Assembly (NCBI GenBank): GCA_900298995.1
Contig: OMIC01000055.1
Span: 1 to 36,401, forward strand
Source: Hyphomicrobiaceae bacterium
GTDB lineage: Bacteria; Pseudomonadota; Alphaproteobacteria; Rhizobiales; Aestuariivirgaceae
DNA length: 36,401 nt
Direction of reading: 5' to 3'
The translations under genes and the position numbers were made by a program. Positions within the stretch are counted from its first letter, which is position 1. Each line of letters opens with the position of its first letter. Below, piece after piece: positions 16,907 to 25,127 of the stretch. The notes under the pieces were generated by a model. The model searched no databases. It was not told where the DNA came from and worked only from the letters and a program-made list of their open reading frames with translations.

Positions 16907-19031
16907 CCTTGAGCCGAGCAGCGTGGAGCAGGGGTTCGGTGTAGCCGTTTGGCTGTTCCCGGCCCTTGAAGACCAGATCGCAAGCCGTCTGGAAGGCGGT
17001 TGACAGGGTGTAGTCCGGCGACATCGGTCGATAGTTTGGATCTCCCGTGTTTTGGCCATCGACGATCACAGCCATCCGTTTCATGACATCCATCACCTGG
17101 GAAGGTGTGCAGATACCGTGATGCAGCCAGTTCGCTATGTGCTGTGATGATATGCGCAGTGTCGCACGGTCTTCCATCAAGCCGACATTGTTGATGTCGG
17201 GAACCTTCGAGCATCCGATACCCTGATCAATCCATCGCACGACGTAGCCGAGAATGCCCTGTGCGTTGTTCTCGATCTCCCTGATGATCTGTGCCTCGTT
17301 CCACATGCGAAAAGCGGCAACGGGAATGTCGAGAAGGGCTTCGACATGCGCGCGGCGGCCACCCTGCGCAAGCCGTTCCTGGACTGCAAATACATTGATG
17401 CGGTGATAGTGAAGGGCATGAAGTGTGGCCGCTGTGGGTGAGGGCACCCAGGCGCAGTTGGCGCCAGACTTGGGGTGATCGATCTTCTGTTCAAGCATGG
17501 CCGCCATCATGTCGGGTGCTGCCCACATACCCTTCCCGATCTGGGCTTTGCCGCGAAGGCCGCATTCAAGACCAATATCGACATTGAGGTTTTCATAAGC
17601 GGTGATCCAGCTCTTGCGCTTGATGAAATCCTTGCGGCTGAAAGGGCCTGCCTCCATGGAGGTGTGAATCTCATCGCCCGTGCGGTCAAGAAAGCCGGTG
17701 TTGATGAAGGCTACGCGATGCCGGGCCGCGCGGATGCATTCCTTCAGATTGACTGTCGTCCGCCGTTCCTCATCCATGACACCAAGCTTGACGGTGTGCT
17801 GCGGCAGTCCGAGAGCTGACTCAACCCTTGTAAAGATGCGGTCCGTGAAAGCCACTTCTTCCGGTCCGTGCATCTTTGGCTTGACGACATAGACCGATCC
17901 AAGGCGGGAGTTCCGTATTCCTTCTGTCTTGCGCAGATCGTGCATGGCGATGAGCACGGTCACCATGGCGTCCATGAGGCCTTCCGGAATCTCCTTGCCG
18001 CTGGCATCGCATATCGCAGGCGTCGTCATCAGGTGGCCAACATTGCGGATCCAGAGCAGCGCTCTGCCCTTTAACTGCAAAGGTTCGCCGGAAGGTGAAA
18101 GGAAAGTTCGGTCGTCGTTCAGTCGCCGCAGGATCGTCTTTCCGCCCTTTTCGAGTTCGGCCGTCAGGTTGCCCTTCATGAGTCCAAGCCAGTTGCGGTA
18201 GGCCGTGATCTTGTCTTCCGCATCGACGCAGGCGACGGAGTCCTCGCAATCCATGATCGCGGACACTGCACTCTCAATCACGACATCTGCCAGCAGCGCC
18301 TGATCCCGGCTGCCGATGAAGTGGGCCCGATCAAAAACCAGCTCGACATGCAGACCGTTGTTGCACAGAAGAATGGAATCAGGTGCCCGGGGATTGCCAC
18401 GATAGCCCGCAAGCTTCTCGGGCTGAAGCAAAGGCATGTCATCGACAAGGAGCTTGCCGTCCTTGATCTGATAGCGGCGGACGTCCGCATGGCTTGCGCC
18501 ATCGATCGGAAAAGCCTCGTCGAGAAACACACGCGTACGAGCGATGACGCGGGCGCCCCGTCCGCGTTCATAGGGACCGGCTGGAGGTGGACTACCCATG
18601 GCATCCGTGCCGTAAAGGCAATCATAGAGCGACCCCCAGCGTGCATTGGCTGCGTTCAGTGCATAGCGGGCATTCGTGACTGGCACGACGAGCTGCGGCC
18701 CTGCAACCTGGGCAATTTCAGCATCGACATTCTTTGTCTCAATGGCAAATGCCCCGCCCTCGGGCAGGAGGTAGCCGATGTCTTCGAGAAAGGCTTTCTG
18801 CGACTGGATGCTCGCGCCCTGATGAGCCTTGTGCCAGCTGTCAATCCTATGCTGAAGATCATCACGCTTTGCAAGGAGTGCGTGGTTCTCGGGAGCAAGA
18901 TCCCGTACGAGGTCGCTGAATCCCCGCCAGAAATGGTCCGGAGCAACACCGGTCCCTGGAATGACTTCTTCGGTAATGAACCGGTCAAGAGCAGCGTCAA
19001 CCTGCAGGTCATGACGGGAAATACGAGCCAT
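16890..19031 (-). CDS. glcB: Malate synthase G
   Basis: 713 residues, close to the 723 of E. coli GlcB. It condenses glyoxylate with acetyl-CoA to give malate in the cytoplasm. Typical blocks are FLLPEG-like [14 protein letters not shown], the acidic active-site stretch [26 protein letters not shown], the long [15 protein letters not shown] region and, near the end, [25 protein letters not shown] with the catalytic aspartate. The G isoform normally serves glyoxylate arising from glycolate or purine breakdown and not the glyoxylate shunt, which fits the neighbouring allantoinase. It is convergent with maeB and overlaps its last 17 bases, so simultaneous transcription could interfere. Upstream lies a secreted protein gene in the same direction after 98 bases. 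Confidence 0.96.
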   Translation of the reverse strand: MARISRHDLQVDAALDRFITEEVIPGTGVAPDHFWRGFSDLVRDLAPENHALLAKRDDLQHRIDSWHKAHQGASIQSQKAFLEDIGYLLPEGGAFAIETKNVDAEIAQVAGPQLVVPVTNARYALNAANARWGSLYDCLYGTDAMGSPPPAGPYERGRGARVIARTRVFLDEAFPIDGASHADVRRYQIKDGKLLVDDMPLLQPEKLAGYRGNPRAPDSILLCNNGLHVELVFDRAHFIGSRDQALLADVVIESAVSAIMDCEDSVACVDAEDKITAYRNWLGLMKGNLTAELEKGGKTILRRLNDDRTFLSPSGEPLQLKGRALLWIRNVGHLMTTPAICDASGKEIPEGLMDAMVTVLIAMHDLRKTEGIRNSRLGSVYVVKPKMHGPEEVAFTDRIFTRVESALGLPQHTVKLGVMDEERRTTVNLKECIRAARHRVAFINTGFLDRTGDEIHTSMEAGPFSRKDFIKRKSWITAYENLNVDIGLECGLRGKAQIGKGMWAAPDMMAAMLEQKIDHPKSGANCAWVPSPTAATLHALHYHRINVFAVQERLAQGGRRAHVEALLDIPVAAFRMWNEAQIIREIENNAQGILGYVVRWIDQGIGCSKVPDINNVGLMEDRATLRISSQHIANWLHHGICTPSQVMDVMKRMAVIVDGQNTGDPNYRPMSPDYTLSTAFQTACDLVFKGREQPNGYTEPLLHAARLKVKAGN

Positions 19032-19129
19032 TCGTCCCTCGAATCCTGATTGTTCCAGCGATCTTTACGACATTCCGCTGCTGTCACGCCAGATGGTTTA
19101 GTGGGCTTTGGACCTTGGAAATCACGAGT

Positions 19130-19603
19130 TCAGTCGAGGTGCATGACGTGTTGCCAGGTGCCGTCTGGCATGTGTGTGGTCACCACGGTCCCCTTTGCAC
19201 CATCATATCTTCCCGTTCCACCGGTGATGGCGCGTTCGAGAGTGGAGGCGACCTTGACGGTTGACCCCTTGGCTGGATAATGGCCGACACCCTGGATGAG
19301 GATGCGGTCATTGGAATTGACGCCGAAGGAGAACACACCAAGGGTCACCCTGCTTTCAAGGCCAGTGTCTTGGTCTGCGGCTTGAGTTGTAGTCATGATC
19401 CAGTCCATGGCCACGGCCTCGTCGTCCGTCGTCTTTCCGTCGAAATGCCAGATCCGCTGATCGCCCACCGAGTCGCCGGCCTGACCGACGTCAATGAGTG
19501 TCGGATCCGGTGTCTTGCCGTGAATGACTGTAACAGTGGAATCGGCAAGAGCCGGGACGCTGGCGATAAGGATTGCAGCAAGCAGTAGAGGAATTTTCTT
19601 CAT
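19130..19603 (-). CDS. Small secreted protein, possibly allene-oxide-cyclase/dirigent-like barrel
   Basis: 157 residues from the ATG at 19603 (an upstream in-frame ATG at 19615 has a poorer ribosome site). The signal peptide is clear: KK, a hydrophobic stretch and a cut after ALA (residue 20). The mature part is rich in strands, and its end, AITGGTGRYDGAKGTVVTTH, matches the 'GGTGxYxGAxG' motif of the allene-oxide-cyclase/dirigent barrel fold, known in bacteria mostly from proteins without an assigned role. It has no mature cysteines. It lies 98 bases upstream of glcB in the same direction; a functional link is not evident. Fold assignment rests on one motif. Confidence 0.7.
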   Translation of the reverse strand: MKKIPLLLAAILIASVPALADSTVTVIHGKTPDPTLIDVGQAGDSVGDQRIWHFDGKTTDDEAVAMDWIMTTTQAADQDTGLESRVTLGVFSFGVNSNDRILIQGVGHYPAKGSTVKVASTLERAITGGTGRYDGAKGTVVTTHMPDGTWQHVMHLD

Positions 19604-19721
19604 TTCATCATCCATGTGTCGGGGTCAGATGCTTCAGGGGCAGGCGTATGACTTGGAGCCAAAAAGATACCAAGCAGTTCTAGATGAGACAATATCTGCC
19701 GGGAGGGGCGGTGCGATACCA

Positions 19722-20672
19722 TCACGGCACGACGCCCATCTGGATCGCATAGATCAGAAACGGAATGGTGATGGCCGACAGCAGTGTTGTGATGATCACG
19801 GCTGTCGACGCGCCTTCTACATAGGCGCGGTACTGACTGGCGAGAATGAAGGCGTTGGAAGCGGTTGGTAGAGCCGCCATCATCACTGCAACGTGCAGCC
19901 AGAGTGGCGAGGTGGTCGTGAGAAGGCTGACAGCAGCCAATGCCATGATGGGCTGGAAGATGACCTTCATGCTGGCGACCAGAAGGAGGTCGGGCCCGGT
20001 GTCAGTGAATCGCCGCAGACCGACCGTGATTCCAAGGGCGAAGAGAGCCGTTGGTCCCGCTGCCTTCATCAGCATGTCGAGTAAAGTCCCGACTGCGCCG
20101 GATGGTCTCATATCCAGCGCAGAGGCAATGACGCCAAGGCAAGTAGCTACGATAAAGGGATGGGTGAGAACCTGACGGACGATCCGAAGCGTGATGTCGC
20201 GCCAGCGGGTCTGCTCCTCCTGTTGCGCAACTGTGGCAAGGAGAGGCGTGAGGACAAACTGGAGTGTGCAATCGCAGCAGAAGACCAGCGCCGCAGGAAC
20301 GGCGGCTTCGGGGCCGAAAAATGAAACAGCCAGCGGCAGGCCCATGTATCCGACGTTGCCGTAGCTGCCCGCCGTTCCCTGGAGAACTGCCGTCTTGAAA
20401 CTCGTTCCCAGCAGCAGTCGTGACAGGCTCATGACTGTCAGGAAGGATATGGTCGTCACGGTCGTTGTAGTGAGCAAATAGGGCCAGTTGACCAATTCTT
20501 CGACAGGAGCTGCTGACACCACCTCGAAAATCAGTGCTGGAAGAGCAAAGTAGATGACGAAGATGTTGAGCCACGCGAGGCCCTGATCCCCCGGCTGCCA
20601 GCGTCGGGCAGCCAGCACACCGAGAAGGATCAGCCCGAAGAAGGGCATCGCCAGATTGAAGATTTCAGACAT
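19722..20672 (-). CDS. AEC-family transporter (auxin efflux carrier / MdcF type)
   Basis: 316-residue inner-membrane protein with about ten hydrophobic segments, two sets of five as in the AEC family. The N-terminus (MSEIFNLAMPFFGLILLGVLAAR) and the segment NVGYMGLPLAVSFFG, containing the conserved N-x-G-x-MGLPL motif of the first broken helix, identify it. Bacterial members transport malate, malonate or other carboxylates (MdcF, MleP). Being near maeB and glcB suggests a carboxylate substrate, but it is separated from them by another gene and no direct evidence exists. Transcribed leftward from a 476-base non-coding region. Confidence 0.88.
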   Translation of the reverse strand: MSEIFNLAMPFFGLILLGVLAARRWQPGDQGLAWLNIFVIYFALPALIFEVVSAAPVEELVNWPYLLTTTTVTTISFLTVMSLSRLLLGTSFKTAVLQGTAGSYGNVGYMGLPLAVSFFGPEAAVPAALVFCCDCTLQFVLTPLLATVAQQEEQTRWRDITLRIVRQVLTHPFIVATCLGVIASALDMRPSGAVGTLLDMLMKAAGPTALFALGITVGLRRFTDTGPDLLLVASMKVIFQPIMALAAVSLLTTTSPLWLHVAVMMAALPTASNAFILASQYRAYVEGASTAVIITTLLSAITIPFLIYAIQMGVVP

Positions 20673-21148
20673 GGCAACGATCGGTCAAGCTTTCCTCCGC
20701 CTCATGCCTTTGCCCAGCGAGCTTGGCAACCGCTAGTTTGCAAATCCGCCAGTCTGACCAATCCTTGATTTGAGGTTGTGAGAGATGGCTGTGTTGAAAC
20801 CTTTCAGCCTCCGGCACAAGTCTCGATGATCGGTGTATCGGGAGCTGGGCCGCCCACGACAGGGCCGTACCTCTCCTTGATGGGCATTCCAGCAAGATAT
20901 TGCGGACTTAGTCCTTGACGGTTGGAAAACGCGGATCAACTCAACTCAAAAGGACAATAATCTTCCAAAACGAATGAAGAATGCCGGATAGTTGTGGATT
21001 GTCACCGCCAAGGTGCACCGCCGCATCTTGCATGCTCACATGGATGACGTACCCGTCACGCGCACCATTCAAATGGTCCTGTCTGAAACCACTGCTTGCT
21101 GATGCAAACCTTTCGTGTCAAATCTTCTGGTTCAATTAATGGAAACTG
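20673..21148. other. 476-base region without a supported gene
   Basis: This lies between the divergent AEC transporter and cupin genes and should contain both promoters. The only open frames (minus strand, 20665-20939) lack a ribosome site and recognisable protein features. GC is lower than in flanking genes, especially around 20930-21000 and 21100-21140. No clear operator palindrome, RNA gene or pseudogene was recognised. Confidence 0.45.
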
Positions 21149-21583
21149 ATGGCTGCTTACATCATGAAAAATGCCTGTTCGGCCATTTTCGCTCTCGCAA
21201 CCGCAACGGTGCTGTCCTCTACTGCCTGGGCGGATGGCTATCCAGCCGTTCAGCTGGTCTCCACCGCCAAAACTGTGATGGGAGAGGACATCGTCTATCC
21301 CGCATCCGGACAGCCACAGGTGAATGCCATGGTCCTGACCCTCGTTCCGGGCGAAAAGACGATGCTGCATACCCATGGTGTGCCGCTGTTTGCCTATGTT
21401 CTCGAGGGAGAGATCACGGTGGAGTACAGCGGACGTGGCAGCAGGACCTTCAAGAAAGGTGAGGCCTTCGTCGAGGCCATGCATGTTGAACATGCCGGCA
21501 TCAATCTCACCGAGAAGCCGCTGAAGATACTCGCTGTCTACATGGGTGCCGTTGGGTCCGAGGATGTCATTCCGGTCAAGTGA
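21149..21583 (+). CDS. Periplasmic cupin-domain protein
   Basis: 144 residues from ATG 21149 (GGAA upstream); an ATG at 21164 would give a neater signal peptide, cut after AWA (residue 28). The rest is one small cupin barrel: PGEKTMLHTHG with H74 and H76 begins motif 1, VLEGEITVEY follows, and motif 2 includes FVEAMHVEHAG with H115. The usual glutamate ligand of motif 1 appears to be replaced by a hydrophobic residue (LFAYV), so metal binding may be altered. Small exported cupins of this type are common and largely unassigned. It converges on the SIS-domain gene 18 bases away. Confidence 0.85.
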   Translation: MAAYIMKNACSAIFALATATVLSSTAWADGYPAVQLVSTAKTVMGEDIVYPASGQPQVNAMVLTLVPGEKTMLHTHGVPLFAYVLEGEITVEYSGRGSRTFKKGEAFVEAMHVEHAGINLTEKPLKILAVYMGAVGSEDVIPVK

Positions 21584-21601
21584 CCGGTACGATCACCACG
21601 A

Positions 21602-22180
21602 CTATTCCAGATTGGTATGGCGCCTGCGCATGGCTGCAGGCGAAATCCTGAGGCGTTCGCGCAGAATCAGGATCAGGACTTCGAACGTCAGAAACTGTGC
21701 GCCCTCAAAGACCGAGCCCATCGGCAAGCGTGAAGCAGCTCTCGCACCCGTGTCATTTGCCATGGTCTGTGCAGGAATGGTGAGTACCGTATCGCAGGCC
21801 ATGGGTACAATGGCCTTGGGTTGAGCCGTTACGCAAGCCGTGTGCGCGCCAGCCAATGACGCCTGCCGTACAAGTTCCCGAATGGTCCGAAAGTGACCGG
21901 GCCCCGCACTGACGATCAACAGGTCTCCCCGGCCAACAGGTGGCGTGGTCATTTCGCCAACGACATGGGCATCGAGACCCAGGTGAAACAGCCGCATGGC
22001 GAGTGCCCGCATCATAAGTCCTTCGCGGCCCAACCCGTGCAATGCGATCCGTTTGGCCTTTGAGAGCTCGACGGCAAGCTTCTTGATCTCTGCCGGGCTC
22101 ACGCCTGCGCTTGCCGCTCTGATCTCATCGGCGGCGCGCGTGACGGATTGTATGTAGTCGATCATGCGGTGCGCATCCAT
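21602..22180 (-). CDS. SIS-domain sugar-phosphate isomerase (6-phospho-3-hexuloisomerase-like)
   Basis: 192-residue single SIS domain, matching the length of HPS-PHI-type isomerases (about 180-200). The motifs ALHGLGREGLMMRALAMRLFHLG and LLIVSAGPGHFRT (second phosphate-binding loop with S-x-G-P-G) are diagnostic. PHI proper isomerises 3-hexulose-6-phosphate to fructose-6-phosphate, but the synthase partner is not in the window, so another ketose phosphate is more likely the substrate. The start is one base downstream of the stop of the dehydrogenase gene (22182), so the pair is certainly co-expressed and probably handles the same compound. Confidence 0.85.
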   Translation of the reverse strand: MDAHRMIDYIQSVTRAADEIRAASAGVSPAEIKKLAVELSKAKRIALHGLGREGLMMRALAMRLFHLGLDAHVVGEMTTPPVGRGDLLIVSAGPGHFRTIRELVRQASLAGAHTACVTAQPKAIVPMACDTVLTIPAQTMANDTGARAASRLPMGSVFEGAQFLTFEVLILILRERLRISPAAMRRRHTNLE

Positions 22181-22181
22181 T

Positions 22182-23510
22182 TCAGTCGGCAGTCAGAGTG
22201 CCGACGGCGTCCTTGAGAAGTCCTATGTCATCAAGAATGTCGAGAATCGTATAGCGGCTGCGCAGATAGAGAGCTGACAACACTGTCTGGCGCAGATGAC
22301 GGGAGTCGACGCCGATCGCGGCGGAGGAGGTCGGCGCGCCGGCCGCCCCCAGCTTCTCTGAGAAAGCGCCTGGGGCCAAAATCTGAGCCCTGAGGCGCTG
22401 CTTCAGTTGCGGCCAGCAGGCCTTGAGGCGGGAGAGGCGGTTGCAGAGACTTTCCCTGTCGACATACTTCAGGCGTGTTTCCTCAATCGACCGGCTGCAG
22501 ATCTCGGAAGAGCCAAAGCGATCCCTAATGTCATCAGACTTCTGGCTCAGGCTGCGATAATGAGCCAGAGAAGCCTCGATATCGAGATTTTCGATATCCA
22601 GCCTCAGTAACCAGTCATAAAGTTTCAGGGCCGTCAGCGCGCCGACCGCGACACAGGAACCGTGGCTCACCGGCTCGCCTTCATGGGCAAGATCCTGCAT
22701 TTCCCAGAAATGAGCGATCTGGTGATCAGCCCCTGATGCCGGACGGGACGAGCCATGCAATTCCATGGCAAATCCCACAACGGCAAGACCTGCGAACAGA
22801 TCTTCGATGGCGTCTCCATCACCGCGCGCGACGTCGAGGGGTCGCGATAGAAAGTCAGGCAGATTGACCTGCACCATACTCCATGACTGAGGTTCGATTG
22901 GCTCTATTCCGAGCTCATCAGCAAGAATCCAGTCTGCCCCCGCAGGAATCTTGCCGGCGAGGTCACTGTATCCCCAACTCGACATGACACGGGGAGCATT
23001 CCGCAGGACCTCGAGATCGGCGATGATCGCCTTTGGCGGTCTGCATTGGATGGTTTTCTTGAAACCCCGCTCGGACAGTGGCGCGCCCGCCGAAGTGTAT
23101 CCATCCATTGAGGCGGCCGTTGCCACGCAGAGATAGGGCTGCCCTGTGGTGAAGGCTGCGTATTTGACGAGATCATTGATGACCCCGGAGCCAACCGCTA
23201 CAGGCGTGTGGCGCGCTGCGGATAGGCGCTCGGCGATTCTTCCCGCAAGCTCGACAGACGGCTTGGGTTTGGGCTTGGCCGGCAGCATGAGCGTCTCGAA
23301 GCGGAGGCCGGCGGTCTGGAGATATGCTGCAAGTGGTTGCCCGGCAGCCTGCCATGTATTTTCGTCTGCAACAAGAAGAAGTGGACTGGGCTCAAAATGA
23401 CTTGCGATGACTGCAGGAGTGCGGGCCAGAGCTCCCGTAGACAATTCAACTGCCGCAATGGATTTTGAAACTTTCAATCCGGCCGCAATGGTCTTCTGGG
23501 CCGCGTTCAC
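22182..23510 (-). CDS. Iron-containing alcohol dehydrogenase family, sn-glycerol-1-phosphate dehydrogenase-like
   Basis: 442 residues in the glycerol-1-phosphate dehydrogenase/AraM branch of the Fe-ADH superfamily. The NAD-binding motif GSGVINDLVKYAA lies at 108-120, ATAASMDGYTSAGAPL at 130-145, and metal ligands are expected at D183 (YSDLAGK), H263 (SGADHQIAHFWEM) and H283 (VSHGSCVAVG). Archaeal EgsA makes the lipid backbone G1P from dihydroxyacetone phosphate; Bacillus AraM does the same in bacteria. At 442 residues it is longer than EgsA (about 350), with an extra C-terminal part after about residue 350. Coupled with a sugar-phosphate isomerase, a catabolic role on a polyol or sugar phosphate seems more likely than lipid synthesis. 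Confidence 0.87.
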   Translation of the reverse strand: MNAAQKTIAAGLKVSKSIAAVELSTGALARTPAVIASHFEPSPLLLVADENTWQAAGQPLAAYLQTAGLRFETLMLPAKPKPKPSVELAGRIAERLSAARHTPVAVGSGVINDLVKYAAFTTGQPYLCVATAASMDGYTSAGAPLSERGFKKTIQCRPPKAIIADLEVLRNAPRVMSSWGYSDLAGKIPAGADWILADELGIEPIEPQSWSMVQVNLPDFLSRPLDVARGDGDAIEDLFAGLAVVGFAMELHGSSRPASGADHQIAHFWEMQDLAHEGEPVSHGSCVAVGALTALKLYDWLLRLDIENLDIEASLAHYRSLSQKSDDIRDRFGSSEICSRSIEETRLKYVDRESLCNRLSRLKACWPQLKQRLRAQILAPGAFSEKLGAAGAPTSSAAIGVDSRHLRQTVLSALYLRSRYTILDILDDIGLLKDAVGTLTAD

Positions 23511-23832
23511 TGGACGTCTCCGTTGCTCAGCATCTTGCGAATTGTGGGAACGTCAAGTCTGCCATCGAGAAAATCCCCACCTTGCTTATGAAGACGTGAC
23601 TGCTGGATTGAACTGCTGCTGATCATCGTTGATTCCATGTCCGCAAAGACGTGATGCCGGATCGCGGTGAAACTGGTCTATATTTGAAGCGAATAAAATG
23701 CAAACGGCCAGTTCAATGATCGTCTATGTAAGGCGGTCATATGCCCTTGGTATCATGGGCGGAATGGATGGTGGGCTTGCAATTGAACGCTTCCCTCATC
23801 AGGATCTTCTGGCGAAGATGGGAGAGCAACGG
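23511..23832. other. Divergent intergenic region, no supported gene
   Basis: The 322 bases between the dehydrogenase start and the CcoQ-like start include the upstream, low-quality part of the CcoQ frame (open from 23698 but with no ribosome site and no homology) and presumably two promoters. No palindromic operator or RNA gene was recognised. Confidence 0.4.
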
Positions 23833-23985
23833 ATGTGGGACCAACTCTTCCCGTCATGGTGGGTCTGGATGGTTCCGTTGGCCTTTCTTGCGGTGCTCGT
23901 CTACGCTTTCAATCCGAAACGCAAGACGCAATTCGAGGATGATGCGCGCATCCCGCTGGACGATGACCGGCAAACGAAGCGCTAG
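23833..23985 (+). CDS. CcoQ-like small membrane protein (cbb3 oxidase subunit IV type), orphan
   Basis: 50 residues from ATG 23833, which has GGGAGAG upstream; the frame is open back to 23698 but that part looks non-coding. One membrane helix (WWVWMVPLAFLAVLVYAF) is followed by FNPKRKTQFEDDARIPLDDD, which matches the FxP-xxKxxF-xxAA-RIPLDDD tail of CcoQ, the small subunit stabilising cbb3 cytochrome c oxidase. No ccoN, ccoO or ccoP is nearby, so this is a detached copy. It ends inside the last codons of the convergent dehydrogenase gene (4-base overlap). A shared tail motif in an unrelated small protein is the main alternative. Confidence 0.65.
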   Translation: MWDQLFPSWWVWMVPLAFLAVLVYAFNPKRKTQFEDDARIPLDDDRQTKR

Positions 23986-25127
23986 ACGTTGATCCAGTGT
24001 TCCGGTGATCCCGGCGGCACCAGCAGAAGCTTGCCCACATGCGTCTTGCTCATGAACAGGCGTTGCGCATCCGCAATCCTTTCCAAGGGAAACACGCCCG
24101 CCACGAGCGGCCGGATCAGCCCCCTCTCGATAAGGCTGATGAGGTCGTGAAACACCGGTTCATCCCACGCAGTGCAGCCTATAATATTGATATCTTTCAG
24201 ATAAACGTCACGCAGATCAAACTGCACGATCGGGCCGCCAATGGCACCGGACGACACATAGCGGCCACCGCGCTTCAGCAGCTTGGGTATACTCGTGAAG
24301 CCGGGACCCGCGACATTGTCGACAGCAACATCGATGCTGTTCTCGCCAAGCACGGTCAGAAGGTCATCCTCGCGCGACAGCACCAGATCGCAGCCAAGGG
24401 CGCGGACGGCATCGAATTTGTTGCCGCTGGTGATGCCGATGATGCGGGCGCCACGACATCTGGCGAGCTGTACGGTTGCTGAACCCACACCGCCCGAGGC
24501 GCCGGTGATCAGGACCGTCTCGCCGGAGCGGAGACCGGCGCGATGCAGCATGTTCTGTGCGGAGCCATAGGCACAGGGAATGGTTGCAAGCTCCGTATCG
24601 CTCCAGTTGCACGTTACGGGGAAGGCTTCGGCGGCGGGAACCTTCACATATTCAGCGAATGCACCGTCGAAATCCGATGCCATCCAGATGTTTTCGAGAC
24701 TGCTGAAGCCACGTGTGCGCATGCAGGGCCGAACAAGGACCCGGGTGCCGAGGAGCGGCCTGCCCGCCTCGCCGCCCGCTTCGACGACATGGCCGCAGCA
24801 ATCCGTGCCCTGGATCAAGGGGAAGGGGGTAGGCTTGTCCCAGCCGCCATCTGCCTTCTGCTTGGGGGTCTGTTCCTGGGCGTTCGCGATCGATGCCGTA
24901 TCCAGCGTCACGCTGTCGGAATACCAGCCCAGTCGCGTGTTGATCTCGGTATTGTTGATGCCCGCTGCTGCAACACGGATCAGCACGTCGCCGGGCCCTG
25001 GAACTGGCACGGGCACGTCGCGGTAGACGAGCCTGTCGTAGCCTCCGTTGCCGGTCGTGACGACAGCCTTCATCAGTCTCGAGTGGCCGGCAGGGTCGAA
25101 GCGGTCTGGCGAAGCAGATGCCGTCAC
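23982..25127 (-). CDS. MDR-superfamily alcohol dehydrogenase / quinone-oxidoreductase-like
   Basis: 381 residues of the medium-chain dehydrogenase fold. The GroES-like half includes PGPGDVLIRVAAAGINNTEINTRLGWY; where zinc-dependent enzymes have a cysteine ligand there is an asparagine (GINNTE), so the catalytic zinc is probably missing, as in quinone-oxidoreductase-like members. The Rossmann half carries GASGGVGSATVQLA. The start is GTG 25127, which overlaps the TGA of the upstream mttB-like gene (GTGA) with GGAGAGG before it, so the two are co-translated. The substrate is unknown; coupling suggests it acts on a compound related to that of the methyltransferase. Confidence 0.87.
   Translation of the reverse strand: MTASASPDRFDPAGHSRLMKAVVTTGNGGYDRLVYRDVPVPVPGPGDVLIRVAAAGINNTEINTRLGWYSDSVTLDTASIANAQEQTPKQKADGGWDKPTPFPLIQGTDCCGHVVEAGGEAGRPLLGTRVLVRPCMRTRGFSSLENIWMASDFDGAFAEYVKVPAAEAFPVTCNWSDTELATIPCAYGSAQNMLHRAGLRSGETVLITGASGGVGSATVQLARCRGARIIGITSGNKFDAVRALGCDLVLSREDDLLTVLGENSIDVAVDNVAGPGFTSIPKLLKRGGRYVSSGAIGGPIVQFDLRDVYLKDINIIGCTAWDEPVFHDLISLIERGLIRPLVAGVFPLERIADAQRLFMSKTHVGKLLLVPPGSPEHWINV

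Noticed and set aside
18321-19049. 242-residue plus-strand frame inside glcB
   Set aside because: Antisense shadow of malate synthase G.
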